From: Shimia sp.
GTDB taxonomy: Bacteria; Pseudomonadota; Alphaproteobacteria; Rhodobacterales; Rhodobacteraceae
Direction of reading: 5' to 3'
DNA length: 64,000 nucleotides
NCBI GenBank assembly: GCA_024224295.1
Contig: JAAENN010000275.1
Location: 1-64,000 of the forward strand
The position numbers and the translations under genes are program-made. The notes beneath the pieces are model-generated. The model made no database searches and was not told the DNA's origin. It worked only from the letters and a program-made list of their open reading frames with translations. Numbering within the stretch: position 1 is the first letter of the stretch; each line of letters starts with the position of its first letter. Below are positions 7,853 to 16,393 of this stretch, one piece after another.

Positions 7853-8988
7853 CAGGTTTCCTCCAACTCCATGATTGCAAAGGCATCGTCTGCGCCAAAC
7901 GGCGCTGGGCGGTTACATGTGCTTTGGATCGCAACCGTTTCTCCGGAGTCGCCTGACTGTAAGATCGCGCCCATCACTTCGACGACATGTAACGCCAACT
8001 CGTTGTTACAGCGATGTTGGCGGCCATCGCGGATGGCGGCGGCCATGTCAGCTAAACCCGCGCCACGGTAGTTGGCATTGTCTCCGTCGTTTGGTTTGGA
8101 GAACGGGTGTCCCGAGGAGATCAGAGCCTCATCATCGTCGCTGCGGACAAGTCGGAGTTGGCCTCCGAAGAAGTTGGGATCTGGTACGTAGAGAGTTCCG
8201 TCGAGGCCGTAGATCTCCATATTGTTGTGTTCATGGGATTTCACGTCCCAGCTGGTGCCGTAGCTGATGATCGCCCCATTTGCGAATTTCAAGATCGAGT
8301 GCGCCGTCGTCGGTGTCTCAACCGGAATTTTATCTCCATTTCGTGGACCACAGGCGATGGTACGGTGGCTGCGCGGCGTGCTGCTCATGGCTGTCACACT
8401 ATCGACAGGGCCCAGCAACTGCACCAGGTTGGTTAAGTAGTATGGCGCTAAGTCAAAGATGGGACCGGCACCCGGCAGGAAAAAGAAATCCGGGTTGGGA
8501 TGCCAGTGTTCCATACCTCCGCTCATCACGTGGATGGTGCCTGAGGTTACTTGTCCAATTTCGCCGTTGTCCAATATCTCGCGGGCTTTCTGGTGGCTGC
8601 CGCCCATAAAAGTGTCAGGGGCGGAGCCGATACGGAGGTTGCGTGCGGCGGCCAACTCAGACAGTTTCGCGCCTTCCTCAGCAGTCAGTACAAACGGCTT
8701 TTCCGAATAAACGTGTTTCCCGGCTTTTAGGATTTCGCTCGACACATCAAAATGCGCTGCGGGAACGGTCAAGTTGACCACAATTTCAATTTCCGGATCG
8801 GCCAAGAGCCCGTCAATGCTCAAAGCACGCAAGCCAAACTCAGCAGCCCGTGTTTCGGCGGCATCTGGGTTCAAGTCGGCGCAAGCTTCAACTTTGTAGT
8901 CTTTGAAAAACTGTCCCATGCGCATGTAAGTGGTGGAGATGTTGCCGCATCCGATAATGCCAACTTTTACTGCAGTACCCATGATCAA
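7852..8988 (-). CDS. Gfo/Idh/MocA-family oxidoreductase (second paralogue)
   Basis: Second NAD(P)-dependent dehydrogenase of the operon, 378 residues (or 376 from the second ATG two codons in). The dinucleotide fold is VGIIGCGNIS, the catalytic lysine is in YSEKPF, and the substrate domain has GPIFDLAPYYLTNLVQLLG. It differs clearly from the 371-residue enzyme downstream, which suggests two distinct redox steps rather than a recent duplication. Both ends overlap neighbours by 1-4 nt (ATGA junctions), so the four enzyme genes are translated as a tightly coupled block. Likely role: the opposite redox reaction (re-reduction of a 3-keto-sugar) or oxidation of a second substrate. Confidence 0.87.
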   Translation of the reverse strand: MIMGTAVKVGIIGCGNISTTYMRMGQFFKDYKVEACADLNPDAAETRAAEFGLRALSIDGLLADPEIEIVVNLTVPAAHFDVSSEILKAGKHVYSEKPFVLTAEEGAKLSELAAARNLRIGSAPDTFMGGSHQKAREILDNGEIGQVTSGTIHVMSGGMEHWHPNPDFFFLPGAGPIFDLAPYYLTNLVQLLGPVDSVTAMSSTPRSHRTIACGPRNGDKIPVETPTTAHSILKFANGAIISYGTSWDVKSHEHNNMEIYGLDGTLYVPDPNFFGGQLRLVRSDDDEALISSGHPFSKPNDGDNANYRGAGLADMAAAIRDGRQHRCNNELALHVVEVMGAILQSGDSGETVAIQSTCNRPAPFGADDAFAIMELEET

Positions 8989-9731
8989 ATTTCCTTAAGG
9001 TTGGCCATAGAGACGGATGCAAATCGCACAGCGTCGCTCGGATTGTCTTGTTCTGCGACCAGAAGTGCGTTGGGCGCCTGATCGCGGATTTGACGGATCA
9101 ATCCGGTCCAATCCATTACGCCTTCCCCGATATCGGACCAGCCGTCTTCATCGAGGCCTTCACCGTCTCTGGCGATGTCCTTGACGTGAACGGCGACAAG
9201 ACGGTCTGCGTGCTTCGCGACAATCGGAGCAGGGTCCAAACCTGCTCGGGCAACCCAACCAAGGTCCGCTTCCCAGCCGATGTTCGGCGCGGTTTCTAAA
9301 ATGACATCCATTGGGTAGCTGCCGTCCTCCAACGCTTCATATTCGAAGTCGTGGTTGTGCCACGAGAAAGTCCTGCCGGTTGCGCTGACCTTTTCGCCAA
9401 TTTCGGACAACTCCTTTGCGAACGCATGCCAGCCGGCTTTGTCTGCTGGGCGTGCTTCGGCCACGAGATAAGGTACAATGACGTGTTTGATGCCAAAAGT
9501 GTCTGCAAGCATCATGGTGCCGTCAAAGTTGTCGCGCAGGTCATCGATGCCAAAGTGGCCGCTTGGCATGGTCAAGCCGTTGTCAGACATGGCTTTGGCA
9601 AAGGAGTCTGGGTTGCCGTAAACACCACCGTAGCCTTCGACGCTGGTGTAGCCGAGTTCGGCCAGATTTGAGAGGAAAGCCTCTTGGCTCGCGACATTGC
9701 GCGAGGAGTACAGTTGGAACGAAAAGCTCAT
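8985..9731 (-). CDS. Sugar phosphate isomerase/epimerase-like TIM-barrel protein (short form)
   Basis: Second xylose-isomerase-like TIM barrel in the operon, 248 residues. It has the motifs WHNHDFEY, WEADLGWV, VHVKDIAR and LVAEQDNP, which supply the usual Glu/Asp/His/Glu metal site. It begins 21 nt after the ABC ATPase and overlaps the next dehydrogenase by four bases. Short members of this family next to Gfo/Idh/MocA genes include 3-keto-sugar hydratases, eliminases and subunits of C-glycoside-cleaving enzymes. The exact reaction is inferred only from operon context. Confidence 0.86.
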   Translation of the reverse strand: MSFSFQLYSSRNVASQEAFLSNLAELGYTSVEGYGGVYGNPDSFAKAMSDNGLTMPSGHFGIDDLRDNFDGTMMLADTFGIKHVIVPYLVAEARPADKAGWHAFAKELSEIGEKVSATGRTFSWHNHDFEYEALEDGSYPMDVILETAPNIGWEADLGWVARAGLDPAPIVAKHADRLVAVHVKDIARDGEGLDEDGWSDIGEGVMDWTGLIRQIRDQAPNALLVAEQDNPSDAVRFASVSMANLKEI

Positions 9732-9752
9732 GAAAGTCTCCAGAAATGAGCG

Positions 9753-10835
9753 TCAAAGACGGTCTTCAGTTGATTTGTCAAAGAGAGATCCCTGGGCGGG
9801 ATCAAAGCCGATTTCGAGTGTGTCGCCTGCCGCCACTGTGGCTTTTCCGCTCATGCGGAAGCGGAAAGGAGTTCCGGCAAGTGTTGTGTAAATTAGTGTG
9901 TCTGACCCCATAGGTTCCACCAATTCCACCGTGATCTCAGCCGTGATTGGTTGTTGATCGACATCTGTTCCCGTGATCACGGCTTCAGGGCGGATGCCGA
10001 GCCAGGCCGGCCGCGCCGTCAGAGCGCCCTGAGAGGCTTCATAGCCTCTGAGTGGGAAGTGTATGTCTGCAGAAAGGAACTCCCTTCCGCCATCAGTAAT
10101 GGAGCCTTCAAAGAAGTTGATCGTAGGGGATCCGATGAAGCCTGCCACGTATTTGTTAGACGGGCGGTTATAAACCTCTGATGGGCTGGCGATCTGCTGC
10201 ACCACACCGCCGCGCATGATGGCAATGCGATCTGCTAGTGTCATCGCCTCGACTTGATCGTGGGTCACGTAGATCATCGTGTTATCGAGCTTCTGGTGCA
10301 GGAGCTTGAGTTCCACACGCAAGTCGGCGCGCAGCTTTGCATCTAGGTTCGACAGGGGTTCGTCAAACAGAAACACATCTACATCGCGCACTAAGGCGCG
10401 ACCGATTGCGACCCGTTGACGCTGTCCGCCGGACAGGGCGGCAGGTTTGCGCTTCAGAAGGGACTCAATTTGCAGGATTTCAGCAGCACGCGTCACCCGT
10501 TTTGCGATTTCAGGCTTTGGTACTTTGGCGTTTTTCAATCCAAACGACAGGTTCCCCTCCACCGACATCTGCGGATAGAGCGCGTAGGATTGAAATACCA
10601 TGCCAATGCCGCGCTCGGATGGTTCTTCCCAGGTGACATTGCGCCCTCCAATATGGATTTCTCCATCCGTGATATCGAGCAGGCCAGCGATGCAGTTTAA
10701 CAAAGTGGATTTTCCGCACCCGGAGGCGCCAAGAAGCACAAGAAACTCGCCTTCCCGGACGTCGATGTTGAGCTTGTCCAAGACGCGCACGGCGCCAAAT
10801 TCAAGAGTGAGGTCTTTTACTGTTACGTTGGTCAT
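9753..10835 (-). CDS. Sugar ABC transporter ATP-binding protein (MalK/UgpC family)
   Basis: ATPase of the carbohydrate importer, 360 residues. Walker A GASGCGKST, signature LSGGQRQR, Walker B/D-loop FLFDEPLSNLD and H-loop YVTHDQVEA are all intact, followed by a TOBE/OB-type regulatory region as in MalK/UgpC. It starts 2 nt after the second permease gene and is followed by the enzyme genes. Length and motifs are normal for the CUT1 class. It energises uptake of the sugar handled by the downstream enzymes. Confidence 0.92.
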   Translation of the reverse strand: MTNVTVKDLTLEFGAVRVLDKLNIDVREGEFLVLLGASGCGKSTLLNCIAGLLDITDGEIHIGGRNVTWEEPSERGIGMVFQSYALYPQMSVEGNLSFGLKNAKVPKPEIAKRVTRAAEILQIESLLKRKPAALSGGQRQRVAIGRALVRDVDVFLFDEPLSNLDAKLRADLRVELKLLHQKLDNTMIYVTHDQVEAMTLADRIAIMRGGVVQQIASPSEVYNRPSNKYVAGFIGSPTINFFEGSITDGGREFLSADIHFPLRGYEASQGALTARPAWLGIRPEAVITGTDVDQQPITAEITVELVEPMGSDTLIYTTLAGTPFRFRMSGKATVAAGDTLEIGFDPAQGSLFDKSTEDRL

Positions 10836-10837
10836 AG

Positions 10838-11794
10838 TCAGCCCTTAACCGCGCCAGCAGCGATGCCGCGCACGAAGAGTTTGCCGGAGGCAAAGTAGAT
10901 GATGAGGGGTACGAGGCCGGTGAGCATGGTTGCGGCCATATTGACGTTGTATTCTTTAACGCCTTGTACCGAGTTTACGATGTTGTTGAGCTGCACCGTC
11001 ATCGGATAGGTGTCCGGTTTGGTGAAGATCACGCCAAAGAGAAAGTCGTTCCAGATACCGGTTACCTGTAAGATGATTGCCACGACAAAGATTGGCAGGG
11101 CCATTGGCAGCATGATCTGAAAGTAGATCTGCCAGAACCCCGCACCGTCCACTCTTGCCGCCTTGAAAAGTTCCTCGGGCACAGAGGCAAAGTAATTGCG
11201 AAACAGAAGGGTCAGGATCGGCATGCCAAAGATCGTGTGCACGATCACCAAGCCCCAGATGCTGCCCATTAAGCGTATTTTGGTGCCGGTGATGAGCGAA
11301 AGCCCTTCGCCTGCTTCGCGCAGGAGGATCACCATGGGATAGATCATTACCTGGTAGGGGATGAATGCGCCAAAAATCAGGATGGTGAAGAACACCTCAG
11401 AGCCTTTGAACTTCCACAGCGATAGTGCGTAGCCGTTCACCGAAGCGATGGCGATCGAGATAACCACGGATGGAATAAGGATTTGAACCGAGTTCCAGAA
11501 ACCCCGCGAAAGGCCGTCACAGTTGATGCCGGTACAGGCTTCCGCCCAAGCTTTGACCCACGGCTCGAATGTGATTTCGACCGGCGGGGCGAAGACGTTT
11601 CCTAAGCGGATTTCCGGCATGCCTTTGAGTGACGTCACCATCATCACGTAAAGTGGAAGTAGGTAATAGAGTGCGGCTACAACAAGCGTGCCGTAAAGCA
11701 TGATGTTTGCTGGGGTGAGGCGCTTACGGGGTTTGGCCCCGCGCGGAGCTACGCCAAGGTCGACGGGTGTATCAGTCACGGCCTTTGCCTCCAA
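10838..11794 (-). CDS. Carbohydrate ABC transporter permease (MalG-type)
   Basis: Second inner-membrane permease of the importer, 318 residues, with about six hydrophobic spans. The EAA coupling loop is recognisable around EELFKAARVDGAGFWQIYFQI followed by a MLPMALP motif. The C-terminus ends VRGIAAGAVKG, typical of CUT1 MalG-like permeases. The start overlaps the first permease gene by 23 nt; the 25 residues before the first span are hydrophilic and basic. Substrate selectivity would come mainly from the binding protein. Confidence 0.92.
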   Translation of the reverse strand: MEAKAVTDTPVDLGVAPRGAKPRKRLTPANIMLYGTLVVAALYYLLPLYVMMVTSLKGMPEIRLGNVFAPPVEITFEPWVKAWAEACTGINCDGLSRGFWNSVQILIPSVVISIAIASVNGYALSLWKFKGSEVFFTILIFGAFIPYQVMIYPMVILLREAGEGLSLITGTKIRLMGSIWGLVIVHTIFGMPILTLLFRNYFASVPEELFKAARVDGAGFWQIYFQIMLPMALPIFVVAIILQVTGIWNDFLFGVIFTKPDTYPMTVQLNNIVNSVQGVKEYNVNMAATMLTGLVPLIIYFASGKLFVRGIAAGAVKG

Positions 11795-12704
11795 ATTCGA
11801 GATAGGCCCACGGGATCAGTACCACGAGGACTGAGAGCAGCATCATGGTGGAGGCCGCAAAGCCTTGGCCAAGGTTTTGAGCCTGAAACATTTTTTCGAT
11901 CACGTATTTGGCGGGCACTTCGGACGCGATGCCAGGACCACCGGAAGTTTGTGCCACCACGAGATCGTAGACCTTGATAATGCCTGCGGCGATAAGAACC
12001 AGAGCGGTTACAAAGATCGGACGCATCATCGGAATGACAATGAAGATATAGGTTTTCCACACGGGAATGCCTTCAACGCGTGAAGCTTTCCAGATATCCT
12101 CGTCGATGCCACGCAAGCCCGCCAGCAGGATCACCATGATAAAGCCTGAACCTTGCCAGATACCCGCGATCAAAATGCCGTAGATCACAATGCTGGGGTT
12201 GTTCAGCGGGTCAAACGTGAAGCTTTCCCAGCCCCAACGCTGTATCACGCCCTGGATGCCGAACTGAGGGTTCAAGATCCACTGCCAGACGAGGCCGGTT
12301 ACAACAAAGCTGAGTGCGAAAGGGTAGAGGAAGATAGTGCGGAACACACCTTCACCACGGATTTTGCGGTCTAGCAAAGCAGCCAGCGTAAAGCCGATCA
12401 CCAAACTTAGCACCAACGAACAAATTCCATAGATCGCGAGGTTCTCAATGGAGACAAGCCATCGGCGTGTGCTCCAAAGACGCTCATATTGGTCCAAGCC
12501 TACCCATTTTTCCGGGGCTGGCAGTAATTTGGATTTGGTGAACGAGTGATAGATCGTCCAAAGGGTGCAGCCGATGAACACCACCAAAGCGGTAAAGATC
12601 ATAGGGATGGCGGCAAGTTTTGCCGTCATGTTTTTGAAAAGGCGGTTGGGCCGCTTGGCGGGTGTCTGAGTGGACTCCACACGTGCGCCGTCTGTCACAG
12701 CCAT
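11772..12704 (-). CDS. Carbohydrate ABC transporter permease (MalF-type)
   Basis: First permease of the importer, 310 residues from the ATG at 12704 (MAVTDGARVES). An in-frame ATG at 12746 would add 14 residues; I prefer the internal start because the added residues look non-conserved. It has six membrane spans, with the coupling loop in EDIWKASRVEGIPVWKTYIF and the motif VIPMMRP. It resembles glucose/mannose-type GtsB permeases. The gap to the upstream binding-protein gene carries a stem-loop. Confidence 0.9.
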   Translation of the reverse strand: MAVTDGARVESTQTPAKRPNRLFKNMTAKLAAIPMIFTALVVFIGCTLWTIYHSFTKSKLLPAPEKWVGLDQYERLWSTRRWLVSIENLAIYGICSLVLSLVIGFTLAALLDRKIRGEGVFRTIFLYPFALSFVVTGLVWQWILNPQFGIQGVIQRWGWESFTFDPLNNPSIVIYGILIAGIWQGSGFIMVILLAGLRGIDEDIWKASRVEGIPVWKTYIFIVIPMMRPIFVTALVLIAAGIIKVYDLVVAQTSGGPGIASEVPAKYVIEKMFQAQNLGQGFAASTMMLLSVLVVLIPWAYLEFGGKGRD

Positions 12705-12785
12705 GGCTTGGGTCTCCAGCCTGATAGGTCTGAGTGTGACCATCATCAGGTCCGATAGGGGAAATTGGGGGCGGCAGGAAAACGA

Positions 12786-12806
12786 AGCCCGCGCTAGGGG
12801 CGGGCT
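12786..12806 (-). promoter_or_regulatory. Intercistronic stem-loop after the sugar-binding-protein gene
   Basis: AGCCCGC (12786-12792) pairs with GCGGGCT (12800-12806) across a 7-nt loop, 13 nt beyond the binding-protein stop. No long T run follows, so a full terminator is unlikely. It is in the same place as the hairpin between potD and potA and would favour a higher level of binding protein than permease. Structure seen; function inferred. Confidence 0.6.
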
Positions 12807-12818
12807 CCGTACCTTGGA

Positions 12819-14048
12819 TTAATCCGCGTCTGCGATGATCTCAGCATACTTCGCTTGAGCGTCTGCGGCTGAGTAGGAGGGATCGTTCCAGAACTCGACC
12901 ATTAGATCTTCGATCTGAGTTGAGGTGTCTGCGGATAGAACCTGATCGCCAGATTGTAAGATGTTGCCGGAAGCCAAGATTTCCAAACCTTTCTTCATGC
13001 AGTCATTTGCGGCGGTGAGGTCGATGTCGCCGCGCACAGGTAGGGAACCTTTTTTCAGGTTGAAGTTTACCTGAACTTCTGGGCTCAGGAGCAGTTTGGC
13101 CAACTCTTTCTGCGCGGCTTCGATTTCAGGATCATCTTGTTTTGGGAAGTAGAACGCATCGCCACCGGTGGATATGATTTCATTCACACCCAGTCCTGGC
13201 AGGCAAGTGTAATCCTGACCGGCAACTTGACCGGCAACTTGGAATTCACCTTGAGCCCAGTCCCCCATTACTTGACCGCCTGCTTGGCCGGTGATCACGA
13301 GGTTGGTCGCCTGGTTCCAATCCTGAACCTTGGAGTTCGCAGCCATGGCACGCGCTGCTGCGGCTGCTTCAAATACTTTAGCCATCTCAGGGCCTGCTGC
13401 GGCTTCGGCGTCTTTGTTGACGTTAATTTTGTTCCATAGCTCAGGGCCACCCACCGCCACGTTGATTACGCCAAAGGCGCCGGAGGATTGCCAAGCTTGC
13501 TGCCCCATCGCGAGTGGAATTTTGCCAGCGGCTTCAAGCGCAGGCGCGGAAGCAACAAACTCATCCCAATTGGAGGGTACGTCGACGCCCGCGTCAGCGT
13601 AAGCTTGATGGCTCAGCCAAATCCACTGCCAGGAGTGAATGTTGACCGGTGCGCAATAGATTTTGCCATCAACCGTGCAGCTGTCGAGCAGGGACGTCGG
13701 ATTGACCGTGTCAGCCCAGCCTTCGGCGGTCGCGACGTCGGTCAAATCTAGCATCAAGCCAGCTTCGATAAGTTCTTCCGCCTGGCGACCGTGGTTCAGT
13801 TGCGTGGCATGCATTGGATCGCCGCCGATGATCCGGCTAACAATGATCGGGCGGGCGGTTCCACCAGAACCAGCGATGGCGCCGTCTACCCAATTGTTTC
13901 CTGTCGCATCAAAGGCCTTAGCAAACTCCGCGACCGCAGCGGCTTCGCCGCCTGAGGTCCACCAGTGAGTGACTTCGAGGTCTGCTGCGGACACGGCACC
14001 GGCCGCACAAAACGCAATCGCTGCAGTGGTTGCTTTGTAAAAGTTCAT
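12819..14048 (-). CDS. Extracellular sugar-binding protein (ABC importer, CUT1)
   Basis: Periplasmic solute-binding protein, 409 residues, first gene of the operon. The signal peptide covers about residues 1-21 (AGAVSA before ADLEVTHWW). The mature start LEVTHWWTSGGEAAAVAEFAKAF and the later CAPVNIHSWQWIW resemble glucose/mannose-type binding proteins (GtsA-like). The Shine-Dalgarno GGGAGGA lies four bases before the ATG. One palindromic operator (14080-14093) is only 32 bases upstream of the start, so a bound LacI regulator would block this promoter region. Ligand: probably a mono- or anhydro-sugar; unproven. Confidence 0.9.
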   Translation of the reverse strand: MNFYKATTAAIAFCAAGAVSAADLEVTHWWTSGGEAAAVAEFAKAFDATGNNWVDGAIAGSGGTARPIIVSRIIGGDPMHATQLNHGRQAEELIEAGLMLDLTDVATAEGWADTVNPTSLLDSCTVDGKIYCAPVNIHSWQWIWLSHQAYADAGVDVPSNWDEFVASAPALEAAGKIPLAMGQQAWQSSGAFGVINVAVGGPELWNKINVNKDAEAAAGPEMAKVFEAAAAARAMAANSKVQDWNQATNLVITGQAGGQVMGDWAQGEFQVAGQVAGQDYTCLPGLGVNEIISTGGDAFYFPKQDDPEIEAAQKELAKLLLSPEVQVNFNLKKGSLPVRGDIDLTAANDCMKKGLEILASGNILQSGDQVLSADTSTQIEDLMVEFWNDPSYSAADAQAKYAEIIADAD

Positions 14049-14079
14049 TATATCCTCCCAATGTCGGCCAATACGGCCG

Positions 14080-14093
14080 TGTAATCGATTACA
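14080..14093. promoter_or_regulatory. LacI-family operator O1 (perfect 14-bp palindrome)
   Basis: TGTAATCGATTACA is perfectly self-complementary and has the central CG step typical of LacI/GalR operators. It sits just upstream of the sugar-binding-protein gene. An identical copy lies at 14163-14176; the centres are 83 bp apart, close to eight helical turns, so the two sites face the same side of the DNA. Confidence 0.85.
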
Positions 14094-14162
14094 TTTCCTC
14101 CCAAAAAACTCCTGCCAGTTCCAAACCCTTGTATCAGGCGGTGTGTGGCATTGACAGAAGCT

Positions 14163-14176
14163 TGTAATCGATTACA
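14163..14176. promoter_or_regulatory. LacI-family operator O2 (identical palindrome, in the lacI-type promoter)
   Basis: A second exact TGTAATCGATTACA. On the plus strand it follows a consensus -35 TTGACA (14151-14156), so it fills the -35/-10 spacer of the probable promoter of the LacI-type gene. This placement implies autorepression of the regulator as well as cooperative repression of the sugar operon with O1. Confidence 0.82.
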
Positions 14177-14234
14177 CAACGCTAGCTCTACCCGTTAGAG
14201 TGAGTCAATAAATAATTTGAGGCCAGAAATAATA

Positions 14235-15272
14235 GTGAGTACTTCCAAGCCTAAAGTTGTTGATGTTGCGCGGCTGGCCGGTGTTTCCACGGCTACTGTT
14301 AGCCGGGTGCTAAATGATCCGGGGGTCGTGTCAGAAGCTACCAGAGAAGCTGTTTTGACGGCAGTCAAAGAGACTGGATACCGCGTCAATCGAGCGGCGA
14401 GAAATTTGCGAACGAACACATCCCGTACGGTGCTTGCTTTGGTGCCAAACCTTTCTAACCCATTTTTTTCCAATATTCTTTCTGGCCTAGAAAGGGAGCT
14501 CAACGCTGCTGACTATAGTTTGTTGGTAACCGATAGTGGGGATGGGCCGCTGTCCGCAGATCATATACAGCGCTATATTGCGGCAGGGCAGGCGGATGGG
14601 CTTATTATTCTGGATGGAAGTATCGAACTCAGCGAGCTTGAACGTGTTCAGTCTGCTGCGCCTCCTGTTCCGATCGTTTTTGCCTGCGAATGGGTTGAGG
14701 GTTTCTCTGGACCATCTGTGCGGGCGGACAATGCGGAGGGGATTCGCATGTTGGTACAACATCTCTGGGACCTAGGGCACCGCCGGTTTGGTCATGTCTC
14801 AGGTCCGCAAACCAATGTGTTGTCTGTCCATCGCAAACGCGCGTTTAAACAATCTGTTCTTAAGTGTGGCGGCGACGTGAGGGCGGAATGGGTTATACCC
14901 GGAAGCTTTTCTATTGCCGCTGGCAAAGAGGCAGCACTGCTCGTTCCCGAATTGCGTGACGGGCCGACAGCCTGGGTCTGTGCCAGTGATCAAATTGCCT
15001 TTGGGTTGATCGCAGGCTTGACGGAAGCGGGTATCAACGTGCCTGAAGATGTTTCTGTCACTGGATTTGACAATATAGAAATGACCGAGGTCTTTAACCC
15101 ACCACTCACTACGATACATCAGCACCGAAACAAAATGGGTAATGAAGCTGCGCGTAGAGTTTTGCAACTTCTTAAGGGGGGGCAACCAGACGCAAGTTCA
15201 CCCACAGTTATGCCTGTATATTTGGTCAATCGCAAAAGTACCGGTCCGGTCGGAGCACAGTCGCAGGCTTGA
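14235..15272 (+). CDS. LacI/GalR-family transcriptional regulator of the sugar operon
   Basis: Repressor of 345 residues from the GTG at 14235; a TTG at 14217 would add six residues and cannot be excluded. The N-terminal HTH is VVDVARLAGVSTATVSRVLND, and the hinge helix region RAARNLRTN follows. The rest is a periplasmic-binding-protein-like effector domain (LALVPNLSNPFFSNIL, ending with MPVYLVNRKST). It is divergent from the sugar operon, and the two identical palindromes between them are its obvious binding sites. The inducer should be the imported sugar or a derivative. Confidence 0.92.
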   Translation: MSTSKPKVVDVARLAGVSTATVSRVLNDPGVVSEATREAVLTAVKETGYRVNRAARNLRTNTSRTVLALVPNLSNPFFSNILSGLERELNAADYSLLVTDSGDGPLSADHIQRYIAAGQADGLIILDGSIELSELERVQSAAPPVPIVFACEWVEGFSGPSVRADNAEGIRMLVQHLWDLGHRRFGHVSGPQTNVLSVHRKRAFKQSVLKCGGDVRAEWVIPGSFSIAAGKEAALLVPELRDGPTAWVCASDQIAFGLIAGLTEAGINVPEDVSVTGFDNIEMTEVFNPPLTTIHQHRNKMGNEAARRVLQLLKGGQPDASSPTVMPVYLVNRKSTGPVGAQSQA

Positions 15273-15284
15273 TTTTTAAAGGCT

Positions 15285-16289
15285 CTATCCGCCGGTGTGG
15301 CTCATGTGGCGAGTCATTTGTCCGTCGACCACCTGACGGGAATAGTCAAAGTCGTGACCTTTGGGTTTGAGTGCGATAGCGGCGCGAATGGCTTCTTCAA
15401 GAGATATGTCGCTTTCGCTGCCGCGTAGGGCGCCACGCAGATCCGCCATGTCTTCTTGCCCTAGGCACATGAACAACTGACCGGTGCAGGTCAGGCGCAC
15501 ACGGTTGCAGCTTTCGCAGAAATTATGGGTCATCGGCGTGATGAAACCTATCTTCTGACCGGTTTCCTCCAGACGCACATAGCGGGCAGGGCCACCGGTG
15601 CGTTCGGCGAGATCGGTTAGCGTGTAGCGCTCTGCAAGCCGGCTGCGCAGATTATCAAGAGACCAATATTGGTCAATGCGATCCTCATTGCCCAGATCCC
15701 CCATCGGCATAACCTCAATCCAGGTCATGTCCATGTCACGTTCCGCGCACCACTCTGCCAGCGTAAAGAGTTCGTCCTCGTTGAAGCCTTTCAGAGCGAC
15801 CGCGTTGATCTTGATGCGCAGACCCGCAGCCTGAGCGGCGTCAATGCCGCGCATCACTTGCTCAAGACGGCCCCACCGAGTGATGTCTGCAAATTTTTGG
15901 TCGTCGATGGTGTCCATAGAGATGTTCACCCGTCGTACACCATAGGAGTAGAGTTCTTCGGCGAAGCGCTCCAGTTGAGATCCATTGGTCGTCAGCGTCA
16001 GCTCTTTCAATGCGCCACTATCCAAATGTCGCTTCATGCCTTTGAAAAAGGTCATGATGTCACGCCGCACCAAAGGCTCGCCCCCGGTGATACGCAGTTT
16101 TTCAACCCCCAACCGGATAAATGTGGAGCACATACGATCCAACTCTTCGAGCGTCAGAAGTTCCTTTTTGGGAAGGAACGTCATGTTTTCCGCCATGCAA
16201 TACACACAACGGAAGTCGCATCTGTCAGTGACGGATACACGCAGGTAAGATACTGCGCGGTGAAACGGATCGATCAATGGTGCAGTCAT
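15285..16289 (-). CDS. moaA: GTP 3',8-cyclase MoaA (molybdenum cofactor synthesis)
   Basis: Radical-SAM enzyme for the first step of molybdopterin synthesis (GTP to 3',8-cyclo-GTP), 334 residues. The N-terminal 4Fe-4S site is C24-x3-C28-x2-C31 in the motif CDFRCVYC. The C-terminal cluster cysteines are in [13 protein letters not shown] plus the later C in QLFMC. The protein ends HTGG, the double-glycine tail that MoaA needs for activity. Length is normal. It is convergent with the LacI-type gene and about 100 nt downstream of the AlkD-like gene. Confidence 0.96.
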   Translation of the reverse strand: MTAPLIDPFHRAVSYLRVSVTDRCDFRCVYCMAENMTFLPKKELLTLEELDRMCSTFIRLGVEKLRITGGEPLVRRDIMTFFKGMKRHLDSGALKELTLTTNGSQLERFAEELYSYGVRRVNISMDTIDDQKFADITRWGRLEQVMRGIDAAQAAGLRIKINAVALKGFNEDELFTLAEWCAERDMDMTWIEVMPMGDLGNEDRIDQYWSLDNLRSRLAERYTLTDLAERTGGPARYVRLEETGQKIGFITPMTHNFCESCNRVRLTCTGQLFMCLGQEDMADLRGALRGSESDISLEEAIRAAIALKPKGHDFDYSRQVVDGQMTRHMSHTGG

Positions 16290-16393
16290 ATAGCATTGGT
16301 AGTCGGCAAACTAGAGATGGGCAAGGGCGCCTAAAGTTGTAGTGCCAAAACATTTTGGTGAGCACGAGTGCTTTTGCGTAGTGTCTAGCTTTG

